Origin: CAWFGW01 sp963849955
GTDB taxonomy: Bacteria > Bacteroidota > Bacteroidia > Cytophagales > JAAEPT01
Direction: 5' to 3'
Assembly: GCA_963849955.1 (NCBI GenBank)
Contig: CAWKJU010000006.1
Coordinates: 124,001-188,000 of the forward strand
Length of the DNA: 64,000 nucleotides
The notes beneath the pieces were generated by a model, which was not told the DNA's origin, did no database searches, and saw only the letters and a program-made list of their open reading frames with translations. Shown in pieces: positions 26,499 to 36,159 of this stretch. Every line of letters starts with the position of its first letter. Within the stretch, counting starts at the first letter, position 1. A program made the position numbers and the translations under genes.

Positions 26499-27846
26499 TC
26501 CCTATACAGGCGAATCATTAGCTATTTTTGAAGAACTCAATCAAAATCAAATCAACGAGAAGTTGGTGCTTAGTGCTCAGGCATTTCAAACACATAAATT
26601 AACTACTTTTGAATTGCGATCGGAGCGCATGTTACAAGTAGCAGCTTTGTTAAAAAGCAAAAAATCACATTTGTCAAAAATAATTACCTCAGAGATGGGG
26701 AAATTATTGACGGAGTCTGAAGCTGAAATCGAAAAATGTGCTTGGGTATGTGAATACTACGCAAAACAGGCTGAAGGTTTTTTAAAAGATGATTTTGTAG
26801 AAAGTGACGCGGGAAAAAGTTTCATTGCCTACCAGCCCTTAGGAGCCGTATTAGCAGTAATGCCCTGGAACTTTCCGTTTTGGCAAGTCTTTCGATTTGC
26901 AGCTCCAGCGGTTATGGCGGGGAATGTAGGGGTATTAAAACATGCTTCCAATGTTCCTCAGTGTGCTATAGAAATTGAGAAATTATTTATTGAAGCTGGG
27001 TTTGATGAAGGTGTTTTTCAGTCACTCATAATTAACTCTAAACAAGTTGCATATGTCATTGAACACCCAACGATTCAGGCGGTCACGTTGACAGGGAGTG
27101 AGGTCGCTGGAAGTAAAGTCGCGGCGACAGCAGGTAAAGCCATCAAAAAGACAGTACTGGAGTTAGGTGGGAGCGATCCTTTTTTGTTGTTGGAAGATGC
27201 GGATGTGCCTCAAGCGGTAGACATGGCTGTGAAAGCTCGTTTCCTTAATTGTGGTCAAAGTTGTATTGCTGCGAAACGATTCATCGTTCCGAATAAGTTA
27301 AAAAGACAATTTTTAGCCCTTTTTATGGAAAAAGTAGAGGCCTTAAAGGTGGGAGACCCAATGGATAAGTCTACGGATATTGGCCCCATGGCTCGAATAG
27401 ATTTGTTGGAAAAGTTAGACCAACAAGTGGATGATTCTGTTGCTCTAGGCGCTGTAGTGATTACCGGTGGAGCTTCTTATGATCCGGATAAATGCTTGTA
27501 TACACCGACTATTTTGGCGGACGTGGTCAAAGGAATGCCTGCCTATGAGGAGGAACTCTTCGGACCAGTCGCTTCTGTATTGACGTATGATTCGTTAGAA
27601 GAAGGGATTCGGATCGCCAATGATACGGACTATGGGTTAGGCGCATCAGTTTGGACTACGGATAAAGTGAAAGGAGAGGAGGTAGCTCGTCAGATTGAAT
27701 CAGGAGCTGTATTTGTTAATGATATGGTGAAAAGTGATCCGCATTTACCTTTTGGTGGTATTAAACTTTCCGGTTATGGCAGGGAGTTGTCTTTCCTGGG
27801 GATCAGGGAATTTGTGAATCAAAAGACAATTGTTGTTGCTGACTGA
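26485..27846 (+). CDS. gabD: NAD(P)-dependent succinate-semialdehyde dehydrogenase-like
   Basis: 453 residues of the aldehyde dehydrogenase superfamily. NAD-binding region with MPWNFPFWQV and TGSEVAGSKVA, catalytic glutamate in LELGGSDPF, catalytic cysteine in NCGQSCIAAKRF, and C-terminal PFGGIKLSGYGRE. It resembles the short SSADH/YneI group. It oxidises succinate semialdehyde or a similar aldehyde to the acid; substrate assignment is by family resemblance. Overlap with the RDD gene suggests one transcript. Confidence 0.9.
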   Translation: MNTINPYTGESLAIFEELNQNQINEKLVLSAQAFQTHKLTTFELRSERMLQVAALLKSKKSHLSKIITSEMGKLLTESEAEIEKCAWVCEYYAKQAEGFLKDDFVESDAGKSFIAYQPLGAVLAVMPWNFPFWQVFRFAAPAVMAGNVGVLKHASNVPQCAIEIEKLFIEAGFDEGVFQSLIINSKQVAYVIEHPTIQAVTLTGSEVAGSKVAATAGKAIKKTVLELGGSDPFLLLEDADVPQAVDMAVKARFLNCGQSCIAAKRFIVPNKLKRQFLALFMEKVEALKVGDPMDKSTDIGPMARIDLLEKLDQQVDDSVALGAVVITGGASYDPDKCLYTPTILADVVKGMPAYEEELFGPVASVLTYDSLEEGIRIANDTDYGLGASVWTTDKVKGEEVARQIESGAVFVNDMVKSDPHLPFGGIKLSGYGRELSFLGIREFVNQKTIVVAD

Positions 27847-27951
27847 TGTTTTCTAATCGATAAGAGGTTTTAACTCGAACTTTGATGATTTCGGTTTTAG
27901 ATTCTCTTTAACGATTTGTCTACTTTTGTAAAGTTGAATAAGCTTTTTTTC

Positions 27952-28296
27952 TTAATAAAGCTTCACAGCCAAATCAAAAATGTGGTAAATCGTATCCACA
28001 TCAATATCCTCATTAGGATTGACCGAATACGACTTCATGCGTTTTCTGTTGCCTTGAAATAAGTCAGGGTGATCAATTTTATTTCCATCACAGATGCCGA
28101 TGTAGGGGTGTTTTGTTTTTTTGTCTACCCACAGGTAACAGAACATTTTACCTTTATACAAAAAAAATGGAAGGCCATATTTAATGGTAGAGTCTAATTC
28201 TGGTTGATACCGTTTAATGATATCCCTAAGGCCAAGTAAACAACTTTTGGTTGGCTCTTCCTTGCTTAAATAGAAATTATCTAGATCGCTAAGCAT
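27952..28296 (-). CDS. DUF1801 small protein
   Basis: 114 residues. A YdhG/DUF1801-type fold with YQPELDSTIKYGLPFFLYKG, then a beta-rich core (FCYLWVDKKTKHPYIGICDG) typical of the family often linked to iron chaperoning. It is the last gene of a short minus-strand run (28776 to 27952) with a 15-base gap to the previous gene. The exact function is unknown. Confidence 0.8.
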   Translation of the reverse strand: MLSDLDNFYLSKEEPTKSCLLGLRDIIKRYQPELDSTIKYGLPFFLYKGKMFCYLWVDKKTKHPYIGICDGNKIDHPDLFQGNRKRMKSYSVNPNEDIDVDTIYHIFDLAVKLY

Positions 28297-28311
28297 CTTA
28301 AAGGAGATTAT

Positions 28312-28776
28312 TTAAACACCAAACTGAGTTAAGTGATGGTCTAAATGTTTGTAAAACATATTATTCCATTCCGTTTTGGTAAGCACACCAAATGAATGAG
28401 AATCTTTCCCATCAAAGTGGTCTTCTCCCAGTAACTGCGTTTTGGTGATGTAGCCAATTAATCGGATTTTCTCTTCCTCAAAGTTCTTAGAAGCTTTCAT
28501 TTTAAATTCTGGAGCTGTCATTGTATTCTGCGAATACATCTTTTCATTGACAACGGCTTTTTTTACGAAAGTCTTTAATAAGAATTTTTTAATTGGATTG
28601 GGCTTCGAGTGAATGTCGTCATAGATGAATTCATACATTACATTACAATGGGCAAGCATTTGATCTACGGACATTTTACCCCATAATGGTTGAGTGGATG
28701 GTGTCAGTTGATTGATGCGTGCTACAACTTCTTTAACAACTTCTTCTTTAAATATATTTTTCATTGCTTCAGTCAT
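28312..28776 (-). CDS. DUF1569 (DinB-like) protein
   Basis: 154 residues. The motif PLWGKMSVDQMLAHCNVMYE and later GEDHFDGKDSHSFGVLTKTE fit the DUF1569 family, a four-helix-bundle relative of DinB with metal-coordinating histidines (LAHC, DHHLTQ). The start may be four codons later at a second ATG. It may be a metal-dependent hydrolase or thiol transferase; no substrate is known. Confidence 0.8.
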   Translation of the reverse strand: MTEAMKNIFKEEVVKEVVARINQLTPSTQPLWGKMSVDQMLAHCNVMYEFIYDDIHSKPNPIKKFLLKTFVKKAVVNEKMYSQNTMTAPEFKMKASKNFEEEKIRLIGYITKTQLLGEDHFDGKDSHSFGVLTKTEWNNMFYKHLDHHLTQFGV

Positions 28777-28808
28777 TGGATTGATGTTAGCAATATAAGG
28801 ATAAGTTA

Positions 28809-29270
28809 TTACTTCTTCCTTAACTGACTTAAACCCTTACCAATGAAATGCCTGTGATCCTTTTGTATCTTTTTTAGCCGGTCACTAGGAAGTTCTCTAC
28901 CTTCGTTTGCGGCTTTGGTACGTTCGATTTTTTCACTGACTAATATGCTGGTCATCTGTTTAATAAGCATACTTTTTTGACGTTTAATCTGAGAAAAATC
29001 AGCTTCTTCCAATAAGGATAATAAGGTCGAAAAAACGACATGATTCAATTGCCAGTTACAGGTGGAAGCATAATCACACAAAGCGAAAACGGTAATTTCT
29101 GAAGGGTTGGTAGCGAGTAGTTTAAATGCTTTTTCTTGAATCAATAAATCATTTAGTGATAATGCCCAAACTAAACGCTCAACTTCCTTTTGCTGATGCC
29201 ATGCTTCTAACTTATCAAAGGTCAGTTTTTTGATACCAGTGTGATAGAGGTATTTTTCCAGTTTATTCAT
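28809..29270 (-). CDS. hypothetical helical protein
   Basis: 153 residues, predominantly helical with basic and acidic blocks and no membrane segment. The pattern of paired helices (EKAFKLLATNPSEITVFALC; SEKIERTKAANEGRELPSD) suggests a HEAT-like or scaffold fold, but no family is recognised. Its start overlaps the stop of the beta-barrel gene by one base, so they are translated from one mRNA. Confidence 0.65.
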   Translation of the reverse strand: MNKLEKYLYHTGIKKLTFDKLEAWHQQKEVERLVWALSLNDLLIQEKAFKLLATNPSEITVFALCDYASTCNWQLNHVVFSTLLSLLEEADFSQIKRQKSMLIKQMTSILVSEKIERTKAANEGRELPSDRLKKIQKDHRHFIGKGLSQLRKK

Positions 29271-29905
29271 TAAAACTCATTTCTGGAGAAATAGTACCCA
29301 ATGGAAAATTGAAAGGACTGTGTGACTGTTTTTACAGAGTTCACACCCTGAGTGGCATTGCCACTGCTATCTGTTGGTTTATCAATATCCAACACCCCGA
29401 AGCTATATCGTGCATCAAAAAACACATCAGAAGGCAGGGTAAATTGCAGTCCAATAATGGGGTTAAGTTCAAATCGTTTGTATTGGTCGCCTAAGGCTAA
29501 GTTTTGCCCTCTGAAGTTGATTTGAGATTTTATTAATAGTCCTAGTTCAGCTCCAGCATACACATCAAATGTTTCTGTCGCTTTATAAGCGAAAAGCAGC
29601 GGCACATCCAGATAATGAAGTTTGACATTGTAATTTCCGTTTTGAACTAATACTCCTTGCTTTGTGCCTTTTTGAGCATACAAAACCTCAAGCATAAATG
29701 CAGTATATCCATTTGCCATGTTGTACTTATAAGTCATGCCAGCTTGATATCCAATACGCCAATTATAGCTATAGTTCAGCTGTTGTCCTGTAACAGTGCT
29801 ACGCAAATTAATGATTGAAGGACCTACTTTAAATCCAAACTGTTCACTCTCTTGTGCAAAAAGAGACAAAGGAAATAATAAAAAGAGTAGTGCTATTTTT
29901 TTCAT
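29270..29905 (-). CDS. outer-membrane beta-barrel protein (PorT-like fold)
   Basis: 211 residues. Signal peptide MKKIALLFLLFPLSLFAQ, then alternating amphipathic strands (FGFKVGPSIINLRST; FMLEVLYAQKGTKQGV; LHYLDVPLLFAYKA; YAGAELGLLIKSQ; FQFSIGYYFSRNEF) typical of an 8-stranded PF13568-type barrel with a terminal aromatic residue. It lies directly downstream of smc with a 1-base gap, though it is functionally unrelated to chromosome segregation. Confidence 0.85.
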   Translation of the reverse strand: MKKIALLFLLFPLSLFAQESEQFGFKVGPSIINLRSTVTGQQLNYSYNWRIGYQAGMTYKYNMANGYTAFMLEVLYAQKGTKQGVLVQNGNYNVKLHYLDVPLLFAYKATETFDVYAGAELGLLIKSQINFRGQNLALGDQYKRFELNPIIGLQFTLPSDVFFDARYSFGVLDIDKPTDSSGNATQGVNSVKTVTQSFQFSIGYYFSRNEF

Positions 29906-29906
29906 A

Positions 29907-32900
29907 TTAGTTCAACGATCTTAAATCTACGGGTACTAGTTTTGAAACGCCTAATTCTTGCATGGTTACACCATAAATGACATCCGTAGTGGACATTGTA
30001 CGCTTATTGTGTGTGACAATAATGAATTGTGAATCTTTAGAGAATTCTCGAATGATGTTATTGAACTTGTCAATATTGGCATCGTCAAGGGGGGCATCCA
30101 CTTCATCAAAGATACAGAAAGGTGCTGGTTTAATAAGGTAAATAGAGAAAAGCAGGGCTACCGCTGTAAGCGTTTTTTCACCTCCCGAGAGTTGGTTGAT
30201 GGTTAAAGGACGTTTTCCCTTGGGTTGTGCCATAATTTCAATCGGAGATTCCAATGGGTTATCGGGGTCCGTTAGTTTTAAATCACACTTGTCTTCAGTG
30301 GTAAACAATGACCTAAACACGGTTATAAAATGCGCTTTTATTTGATCAAAAGATTCTAGGAAACTAGTTTTGGCTACTTCATCAATTTCTTTGATAGTAT
30401 TTAACAACGAAGTTTTAGCCTCCGCTAAGTCTTTACGTTGTACTACGATGAAGTCGTGGCGTTCTTTTATTTCGTTGTAGGCCTCCATCGCCATAGGGTT
30501 GATAGGTCCCATGCTGTGGATTCTACTTTTGGCGTTGTCTACCTTTTCATGCAACTGTTCTTCAGATAAGTTAATGGTGTCTTCTTCCTCATCTGTTTCA
30601 TCTTCTGCCAACAGGAGTTGGTCAATATTGATGTTAAACTCAACCGAAAGTCGTTCTTTAGTAGAAGTCAAGGCAAGCTTGGTTTCGTTCAGTTTGTTTT
30701 GCATTTCCATGAGTAGGGCATCAGCGTTCTCACGTTTTCGTTGAATCTCTTTGACTTCAACTTCAACTTCATTGATTTGACCACGACTTTGGTAATAATC
30801 TTTTTCAGCTTCATTTACCCCTTTTTCAATACTTTCCTTTTCTTCATAAAGAGAGAGAAGTTCGGTATCGTTGTGGTCACTATTTTCAGCTAATTGTTTG
30901 ATTTCACCATCCGTTTTTTGTATTTCAGCTGTGTTTTTTTCAATCCGTTGTTTGGTGCTATCTTCTGTGTTTCGTTTGTATGATGCTTCTTGTTCAATAC
31001 TTTGAACGCGGTTTTGCTGTTGGTGTTTGTTAATATTTTCTTGATTAAATGCGTTCGCTTTTTGATTTAATAAATCATTTTGGTACGTCACTTCTTCATT
31101 CAACTGGTTAATTTGTTCGGTGATGTTTGCCAACTCCACTTCTTGAAGATCAAGCTTAGGTTTGTTTTTCTCCAGTGCATCCTGCATCACCCGAATATTT
31201 TGAAGGATATCTTCCTTTTTGGTGGTGTTGTTTTCAATCATCGAAGTAATTTGCTCCTTACGCATCTTCGTAGCAATATACTGTTCGTTGATTTCATTAA
31301 ACTCTTTGCGAGTGGAATCAATAGTTTGTTTGATGTTGATGGCTTTATATTCCTGTAACTCTGTTTGTTTGCGCGTTAAGTTTAGTTTTATTTTATCTTG
31401 TTTTTCAGTGAGTTTTTTAATCTCTTTTTCCAGCTTTTCTAAATTTTTGGCTCTTCCGATGCGTTTTCCTTCAAATAACCCCACCGAACCTCCGGATATG
31501 CTAAAAGGTTTTTTTGTTACTTTTCCATTTTTCGCGATAAAAACTTCATCTCTTCCTTCGGGTAAAACTTCACTTTCTGATAAATATACTTTGTGAAGCA
31601 CGTGCTCGATTAAGCTTTTGTATTTGGCATCATACTCAACTATGTCCAAGGCAGGGATACATTTCTCAATCGGTTCGGGCGCAGCATAGTTTACATTATC
31701 GAAGCTTGATAGTACAAAAAAATTAGCCCGTCCCTTTGAGCTTTCACTAAGCAAGTTGACTGCCTGATAGGCATGTACATAATCATCCACTACGTAATAA
31801 CTCATTACCGATTCGAGGTAGTTTTCGATGGCGATGCGGTATTTTTCATCACAAGTGACTATGTCAGAGAGGAGAGTGGCATCCTCACCCCATTTAGAGT
31901 TTTTCTTTAAAAACTTAATGGCTTCAGGATAGCCTTCTAAGTTGTCGACTAATGACTTTGTTAAGTTATATTCGTTTTGCTTGGAGTCGAGTTCCCGATT
32001 CAAGTCCGAAAGTTCTGTTCTGATTTTTTCAATTTCAGCTTCACACGCTTCTATCGCTTTTTTGTTTGCCTCGTCTTTCGCTACTAAGTTGTCCAAAGCC
32101 AGTTGCACCTCTTTTAAGGAAGTGGCATATGTTTTTAGCTTGACCGCTGTTTCTTCCACTGATAGTGAGTGGTCCTGGTTATCGCTCGATGTTTTCTCTA
32201 ACTCTTGTTTCAGGTTACTGAGCTGTATTTCATTTACCTCCAATGACTTGCGGAGCTGAAATACTTCCTCTTGCTGTGAGCGATAACGGTTGTTGAGAAC
32301 ATTGTATTCTTCTTGCAGCTGTACTGTTTTTTCCTTTTGAAGTTGTCGTTCTTCATCCAAGCCGGTCAGTTTTAGCTCTACTTCCGCCAACATCTTCTCA
32401 GCAGATTCCTTTTGCTCTTCCAGGTTTTTGATTTCAACATGGATGCGCTCAAGGCCCATTTTATCTTGCGAGATTTGCTCGTTTAGGTTGGTGCTTTTGT
32501 CTGTTAAATAACGTAAGCGTTCATTTTTTATTTTTTTATCGCTTTCGTATTGACGGGTTTTATTGATGTGTTCGTTGAGTGTCTTTTGACGAGAGGAAAG
32601 TAAATTTTCCTTTTTAATTAAATCGGCTTTTTTCTTTTCTACTTCCGCCTCTTTTTGGTCAATTAACTTGTGGAGTTCTATTTTTTGTGTTTTGTGCTCG
32701 TCAATTTGTTTGTTGAGGGAGTTGAATAGCTCCCGCTGTTTTTCGAGGCTCAGTTTCGCTAAGGCGATGCTAAATTTTTTATATTCCTCTTTTACTGAAA
32801 AGTACTTCTCAGCTTGTTTAGCTTGTCGCTCAAGTGATTTTAAGTTTTTCTCAATCTCAAAGAGTAAATCCTCTACCCGTTCTAAATCTTTGTCGGTGTC

Positions 32901-33446
32901 CTCTAATTTTTTGAGGGTTTGTTTTTTCCTGATTTTAAACTTCGAAACCCCAGCAGCTTCTTCAAAAAGCGTTCTTCTGGAGTTGTCTTTATCATTTAAA
33001 ATATCATCCACCATTTTTAACTCGATAATGGCATACGAATCGGATCCGATACCAGTATCTAAAAACAGGTTGGTGATATCTTTCAGTCGGCAAGCAACAT
33101 TGTTTAGTAAATATTCACTTTCACCCGAACGGTAATAACGTCTGGAAATGGTAACGGTAGAATAATCAGTAGGAAGCAGGTTTTTGGTGTTGTTGAAGGT
33201 TAACGACACTTCTGCCATTTGCGAAGCTTTACGGTTTTTTGTTCCGTTAAAAATGATGTTTTCCATCTTATCAGATCGTAAAGCACGGGTTTTTTGCTCA
33301 CCCAAAACCCAACGAATGGCATCTACGATGTTCGACTTCCCACATCCATTAGGGCCTACAATTCCAGTAATGCCATCATCAAAATTGAGAGTGACCTTAT
33401 CCCCAAAACTTTTAAATCCTTTTATTTCAAGTTTGCTTAGCTGCAC
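29907..33446 (-). CDS. smc: chromosome segregation protein SMC
   Basis: 1179 residues, standard length. Walker A GPNGCGKSNIVDAI at about 32-45, two long coiled coils (about 170-500 and 670-1010), a hinge at about 515-640 (ESVMSYYVVDDYVHAY; SGGSVGLFEGKRIGR), then the ABC signature LSGGEKTLTAVALLF and Walker B FCIFDEVDAPLDDAN. It forms dimers that work with ScpA and ScpB to organise and separate chromosomes. ScpA/B are not adjacent. Confidence 0.97.
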   Translation of the reverse strand: MQLSKLEIKGFKSFGDKVTLNFDDGITGIVGPNGCGKSNIVDAIRWVLGEQKTRALRSDKMENIIFNGTKNRKASQMAEVSLTFNNTKNLLPTDYSTVTISRRYYRSGESEYLLNNVACRLKDITNLFLDTGIGSDSYAIIELKMVDDILNDKDNSRRTLFEEAAGVSKFKIRKKQTLKKLEDTDKDLERVEDLLFEIEKNLKSLERQAKQAEKYFSVKEEYKKFSIALAKLSLEKQRELFNSLNKQIDEHKTQKIELHKLIDQKEAEVEKKKADLIKKENLLSSRQKTLNEHINKTRQYESDKKIKNERLRYLTDKSTNLNEQISQDKMGLERIHVEIKNLEEQKESAEKMLAEVELKLTGLDEERQLQKEKTVQLQEEYNVLNNRYRSQQEEVFQLRKSLEVNEIQLSNLKQELEKTSSDNQDHSLSVEETAVKLKTYATSLKEVQLALDNLVAKDEANKKAIEACEAEIEKIRTELSDLNRELDSKQNEYNLTKSLVDNLEGYPEAIKFLKKNSKWGEDATLLSDIVTCDEKYRIAIENYLESVMSYYVVDDYVHAYQAVNLLSESSKGRANFFVLSSFDNVNYAAPEPIEKCIPALDIVEYDAKYKSLIEHVLHKVYLSESEVLPEGRDEVFIAKNGKVTKKPFSISGGSVGLFEGKRIGRAKNLEKLEKEIKKLTEKQDKIKLNLTRKQTELQEYKAINIKQTIDSTRKEFNEINEQYIATKMRKEQITSMIENNTTKKEDILQNIRVMQDALEKNKPKLDLQEVELANITEQINQLNEEVTYQNDLLNQKANAFNQENINKHQQQNRVQSIEQEASYKRNTEDSTKQRIEKNTAEIQKTDGEIKQLAENSDHNDTELLSLYEEKESIEKGVNEAEKDYYQSRGQINEVEVEVKEIQRKRENADALLMEMQNKLNETKLALTSTKERLSVEFNINIDQLLLAEDETDEEEDTINLSEEQLHEKVDNAKSRIHSMGPINPMAMEAYNEIKERHDFIVVQRKDLAEAKTSLLNTIKEIDEVAKTSFLESFDQIKAHFITVFRSLFTTEDKCDLKLTDPDNPLESPIEIMAQPKGKRPLTINQLSGGEKTLTAVALLFSIYLIKPAPFCIFDEVDAPLDDANIDKFNNIIREFSKDSQFIIVTHNKRTMSTTDVIYGVTMQELGVSKLVPVDLRSLN

Positions 33447-33539
33447 TGTTTGATATTAGATTGTTAGATTTGAGTAGTGAGAGGGTAGACGATTAGATAT
33501 AAGAAACCAGATATTGACGTTTTATATTGATTATTAGTT

Positions 33540-33650
33540 CTTTATGATAGTCTTTCTACTTTCCTTTTTGTCTTGACTCTTGCTTTTTGTTTCTTTACGA
33601 TAGTCTTTTTACCTTCTACTTTACTCTTTACTCTTTCTACCATATACCTT
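33540..33650. repeat. pyrimidine-rich low-complexity intergenic tract
   Basis: A run dominated by CTTT/CTAC words, with two imperfect copies of GATAGTCTTTNTAC near 33547 and 33599. No open frame covers it. Similar C/T-rich tracts occur in intergenic DNA of this group, from memory. Confidence 0.5.
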
Positions 33651-33689
33651 CAACTTAAATCTTTTGTCCTAAATTGAATTTAAGTTGAA
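33649..33689. promoter_or_regulatory. 12-base inverted repeat upstream of the 33730 gene
   Basis: TTCAACTTAAAT (33649-33660) and ATTTAAGTTGAA (33678-33689) form perfect arms around a 17-base centre, ending 40 bases before the start codon at 33730. It may be an operator. Confidence 0.45.
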
Positions 33690-33729
33690 AAGCGCATCGA
33701 ATTTAAAATAAAAATAAGACATTTAGAGA

Positions 33730-34209
33730 ATGGAAATGGATTATCTTCAAGCCGGGATTGATTTTTGGGTTTACATCGTGATTGCGGTCATTGGATGGAT
33801 ATTTCAATTGTACAAAAAATACCAGGAAAAAGCCCAAAAAGAAGAAGGTGGACAGTTTTTAGACGACAGAAAACGGGATGTTACTGCGGTACCAACAAAT
33901 GATTTTGATGAGGTGCTACGCAAATTTTCTGGTGAGCTAAAGCGAGAATCGCGTCCAAATGTTGTACGACAAGATGTTAAGAAGGAAACACCGAAGCATG
34001 AGCCCATGGTGAATTCATTAAAAGAATTAAAAGAAAAGTACGGTTCTTCGGTGGTTATGACGGACAAAGACCGTGATCCGGATAGACGTTTTGATGACTA
34101 CGAAATAAAAAAAGAGAAGCGGAATATTTTTGCCGATATGTTAGACGATTCTGAGAGTTTTAAAAAGGCTTTTGTATTGTCAGAGATTATAAAGCGGAAA
34201 CAGTATTAG
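33730..34209 (+). CDS. hypothetical single-pass membrane protein
   Basis: 159 residues. One hydrophobic helix near the N-terminus (about 11-27, VYIVIAVIGWIFQLYKKY) followed by a charged, probably disordered cytoplasmic tail with KYGSSVVMTDKDRDPDRRFDD and a C-terminal helix ending AFVLSEIIKRKQY. Family unknown. The stop is immediately followed by the ATG of the T9SS protein at 34210, so they are probably cotranscribed. Confidence 0.7.
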   Translation: MEMDYLQAGIDFWVYIVIAVIGWIFQLYKKYQEKAQKEEGGQFLDDRKRDVTAVPTNDFDEVLRKFSGELKRESRPNVVRQDVKKETPKHEPMVNSLKELKEKYGSSVVMTDKDRDPDRRFDDYEIKKEKRNIFADMLDDSESFKKAFVLSEIIKRKQY

Positions 34210-35883
34210 ATGAAAAACATGAGGTTTTTTTGCAATCTTTTTTTAGTCTCATTGGTGTCGTTATTTTCATTTTTAGGCTATAGCCAACAAATTGGCTGGT
34301 ATGAACAATGGGATCAATTAGGGATTTATGTATCCAGTTCTGAGATTGATTCAGAGGGTAATGTTTATCAAGCAGGTAATTTCAAATATAATTTAAGTGT
34401 GAATATTAATGAAGTTGATACAATACTTAGTGCAACCAATTGGAACGATATGTTTATCAGCAAAATGGATGAAAATGGTAGATGGATATGGGTTAAGCAA
34501 TTTGGAAGTGTTGGAGATGGTTCTATTAATGATTTAGTTAGTGATCTCGCAGGAAACATCTATTTTTCAGGTTATTTCAGAAGAGATGTAGACTTTGACC
34601 CAAGCGAATCAAAATTTATTTTAAAAGGGTCAGAGCGGTCAAGATTGGGGTTTGTCTGCAAATTGAGTCGTGATGGTGAATTGATATGGGTTACAAAAAT
34701 TAATAATCTTGATGATCATAGTGAAGGGGTTGGGTTAGTTGTTGATGAATTTCAAAATGTTTATTGTACGGGGAATTATTTTGCTCCCTATAAGATTTGG
34801 AGCCCGAATTATTATTCCAATGGTTATTCGGATGTGTTTTTGATGAAGTTTGATATTGATGGTAATGAAGTTTGGTCTAAGAGATTTGGAGGTAGTATGT
34901 ATGATAATGCTCATAATTTAGCTTTTCTTTCGGATAGCCAATTGGTGATTTCGGGCGCATATAGTAATACTGTTGATTTTGATCCTAGTGATGATACTTT
35001 GATAAAGGTTTCTCAAGCTGAGAATAATGCTTTTTTAACAGTTTTTTCTACAGAAGGTGATTTTATTTGGGTAAAAACTATTGATAGTCCTACTAATACA
35101 GTTTTTAGGTCCTTAGAGATTGATAAAAATCATAATATTTATACTACAACTTCTTTCGTTGATACTTTGTCATTAACTGTAAAAGGCGTGAACCGAAAAA
35201 TCATACCATTAAATGGTAGTAGAGATGTTCTAATCCTTAAAATAGATCAAAAAGGTGCTGTCTCTTGGGTTAATCAACTTGAGGGGAGTGGGGGAGCTTC
35301 TTCCTTTGATTCTGAAGTTTCAATTGATGGCGATTTTATAGTTTCTATAATCTTTGACGAGGAACTGTGTTATCAGTTAAATGGAGATCGAGTATGTAAT
35401 AATTCCTTAGGTGAAGATGACGTATTATTCCTTTGGCTTAATAAAGATGGAGAAATTGTAAACCAGACGAAACTAGAAGGTAGTGGGGTTATAAAAGTAT
35501 ATACGTTTAAAGTCAATAAAGATAATGTACTATATGCTTCTGGACTTTTAGATGGAGAAATGAAAATTAATTCAACCAGCGAGATAACAAGTCACGGAAA
35601 TATTTTTCATGTAAGAATAAATTCTATTGTAACTAACTTAGAAGACAATCAACTATTTAATCATAAATCAACCTTTTATCCAAACCCAACTCAGGGAATA
35701 ACCTATTTGAATAATAGTCTAGGAAAATCCGTTTTATGGATTTATGACTCCATTGGAAATTTAGTGAGTAAAGTCAAATACCAAAATCACCTTGATTTAC
35801 GCGGTTTTTCACCCGGAGTTTATTTCATTCATTTATCTAATAACCAAAAAATTGAGTTATTGGGTAAAGTAATTGTAGAATAA
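34210..35883 (+). CDS. T9SS-secreted beta-propeller protein
   Basis: 557 residues. Signal peptide at 1-25 (FLVSLVSLFSFLGYSQQ). SBBP-like repeats at about 40-465 with the unit D..GN.Y..G.......DFDPS (AGNIYFSGYFRRDVDFDPSE; FQNVYCTGNYF; GAYSNTVDFDPSDD). The C-terminal type A sorting domain is at about 485-557 (FYPNPTQGITYLNN; IYDSIGNLV; LRGFSPGVYFIHLSNNQ). It would be exported by Sec, then secreted and attached by the type IX system. The ligand is unknown. Confidence 0.88.
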   Translation: MKNMRFFCNLFLVSLVSLFSFLGYSQQIGWYEQWDQLGIYVSSSEIDSEGNVYQAGNFKYNLSVNINEVDTILSATNWNDMFISKMDENGRWIWVKQFGSVGDGSINDLVSDLAGNIYFSGYFRRDVDFDPSESKFILKGSERSRLGFVCKLSRDGELIWVTKINNLDDHSEGVGLVVDEFQNVYCTGNYFAPYKIWSPNYYSNGYSDVFLMKFDIDGNEVWSKRFGGSMYDNAHNLAFLSDSQLVISGAYSNTVDFDPSDDTLIKVSQAENNAFLTVFSTEGDFIWVKTIDSPTNTVFRSLEIDKNHNIYTTTSFVDTLSLTVKGVNRKIIPLNGSRDVLILKIDQKGAVSWVNQLEGSGGASSFDSEVSIDGDFIVSIIFDEELCYQLNGDRVCNNSLGEDDVLFLWLNKDGEIVNQTKLEGSGVIKVYTFKVNKDNVLYASGLLDGEMKINSTSEITSHGNIFHVRINSIVTNLEDNQLFNHKSTFYPNPTQGITYLNNSLGKSVLWIYDSIGNLVSKVKYQNHLDLRGFSPGVYFIHLSNNQKIELLGKVIVE

Positions 35884-36004
35884 ATTTAAATAGATTCTTT
35901 GACATGCATCAAACGGAATATGGTGAATTATAATGTTGCAGATTATGAAACAAGATTAGTATTGATTTATTAGTTTTTATTCTTTAGTCTTTGAAATTTT
36001 CATT

Positions 36005-36050
36005 CGCCTGTGTTGGTGTTGTCACCAACAAACGAGCAACCGCAAACAAC
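36005..36050. repeat. hairpin repeat, copy 1 (convergent gap)
   Basis: The TGTTGGTG-ttgt-CACCAACA hairpin (36011-36030) is followed by ACGAGCAACCGC. Further copies occur at 38375 and 39673, each between convergent genes. This copy lacks the second hairpin of the others. Confidence 0.6.
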
Positions 36051-36159
36051 CTCTCAATTGCATAATTGTTGCCAGTCAAATGAACCACAATGGCAAAATA
36101 TTTACTATGTAAGCACATGGGTCGTTATATTTAACCATGCTCTCTGATGTTTTGGGATT

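Noticed and set aside
30499..33453. Plus-strand frames opposite smc
   Set aside because: Serine/phenylalanine-rich translations of coiled-coil codons on the wrong strand.
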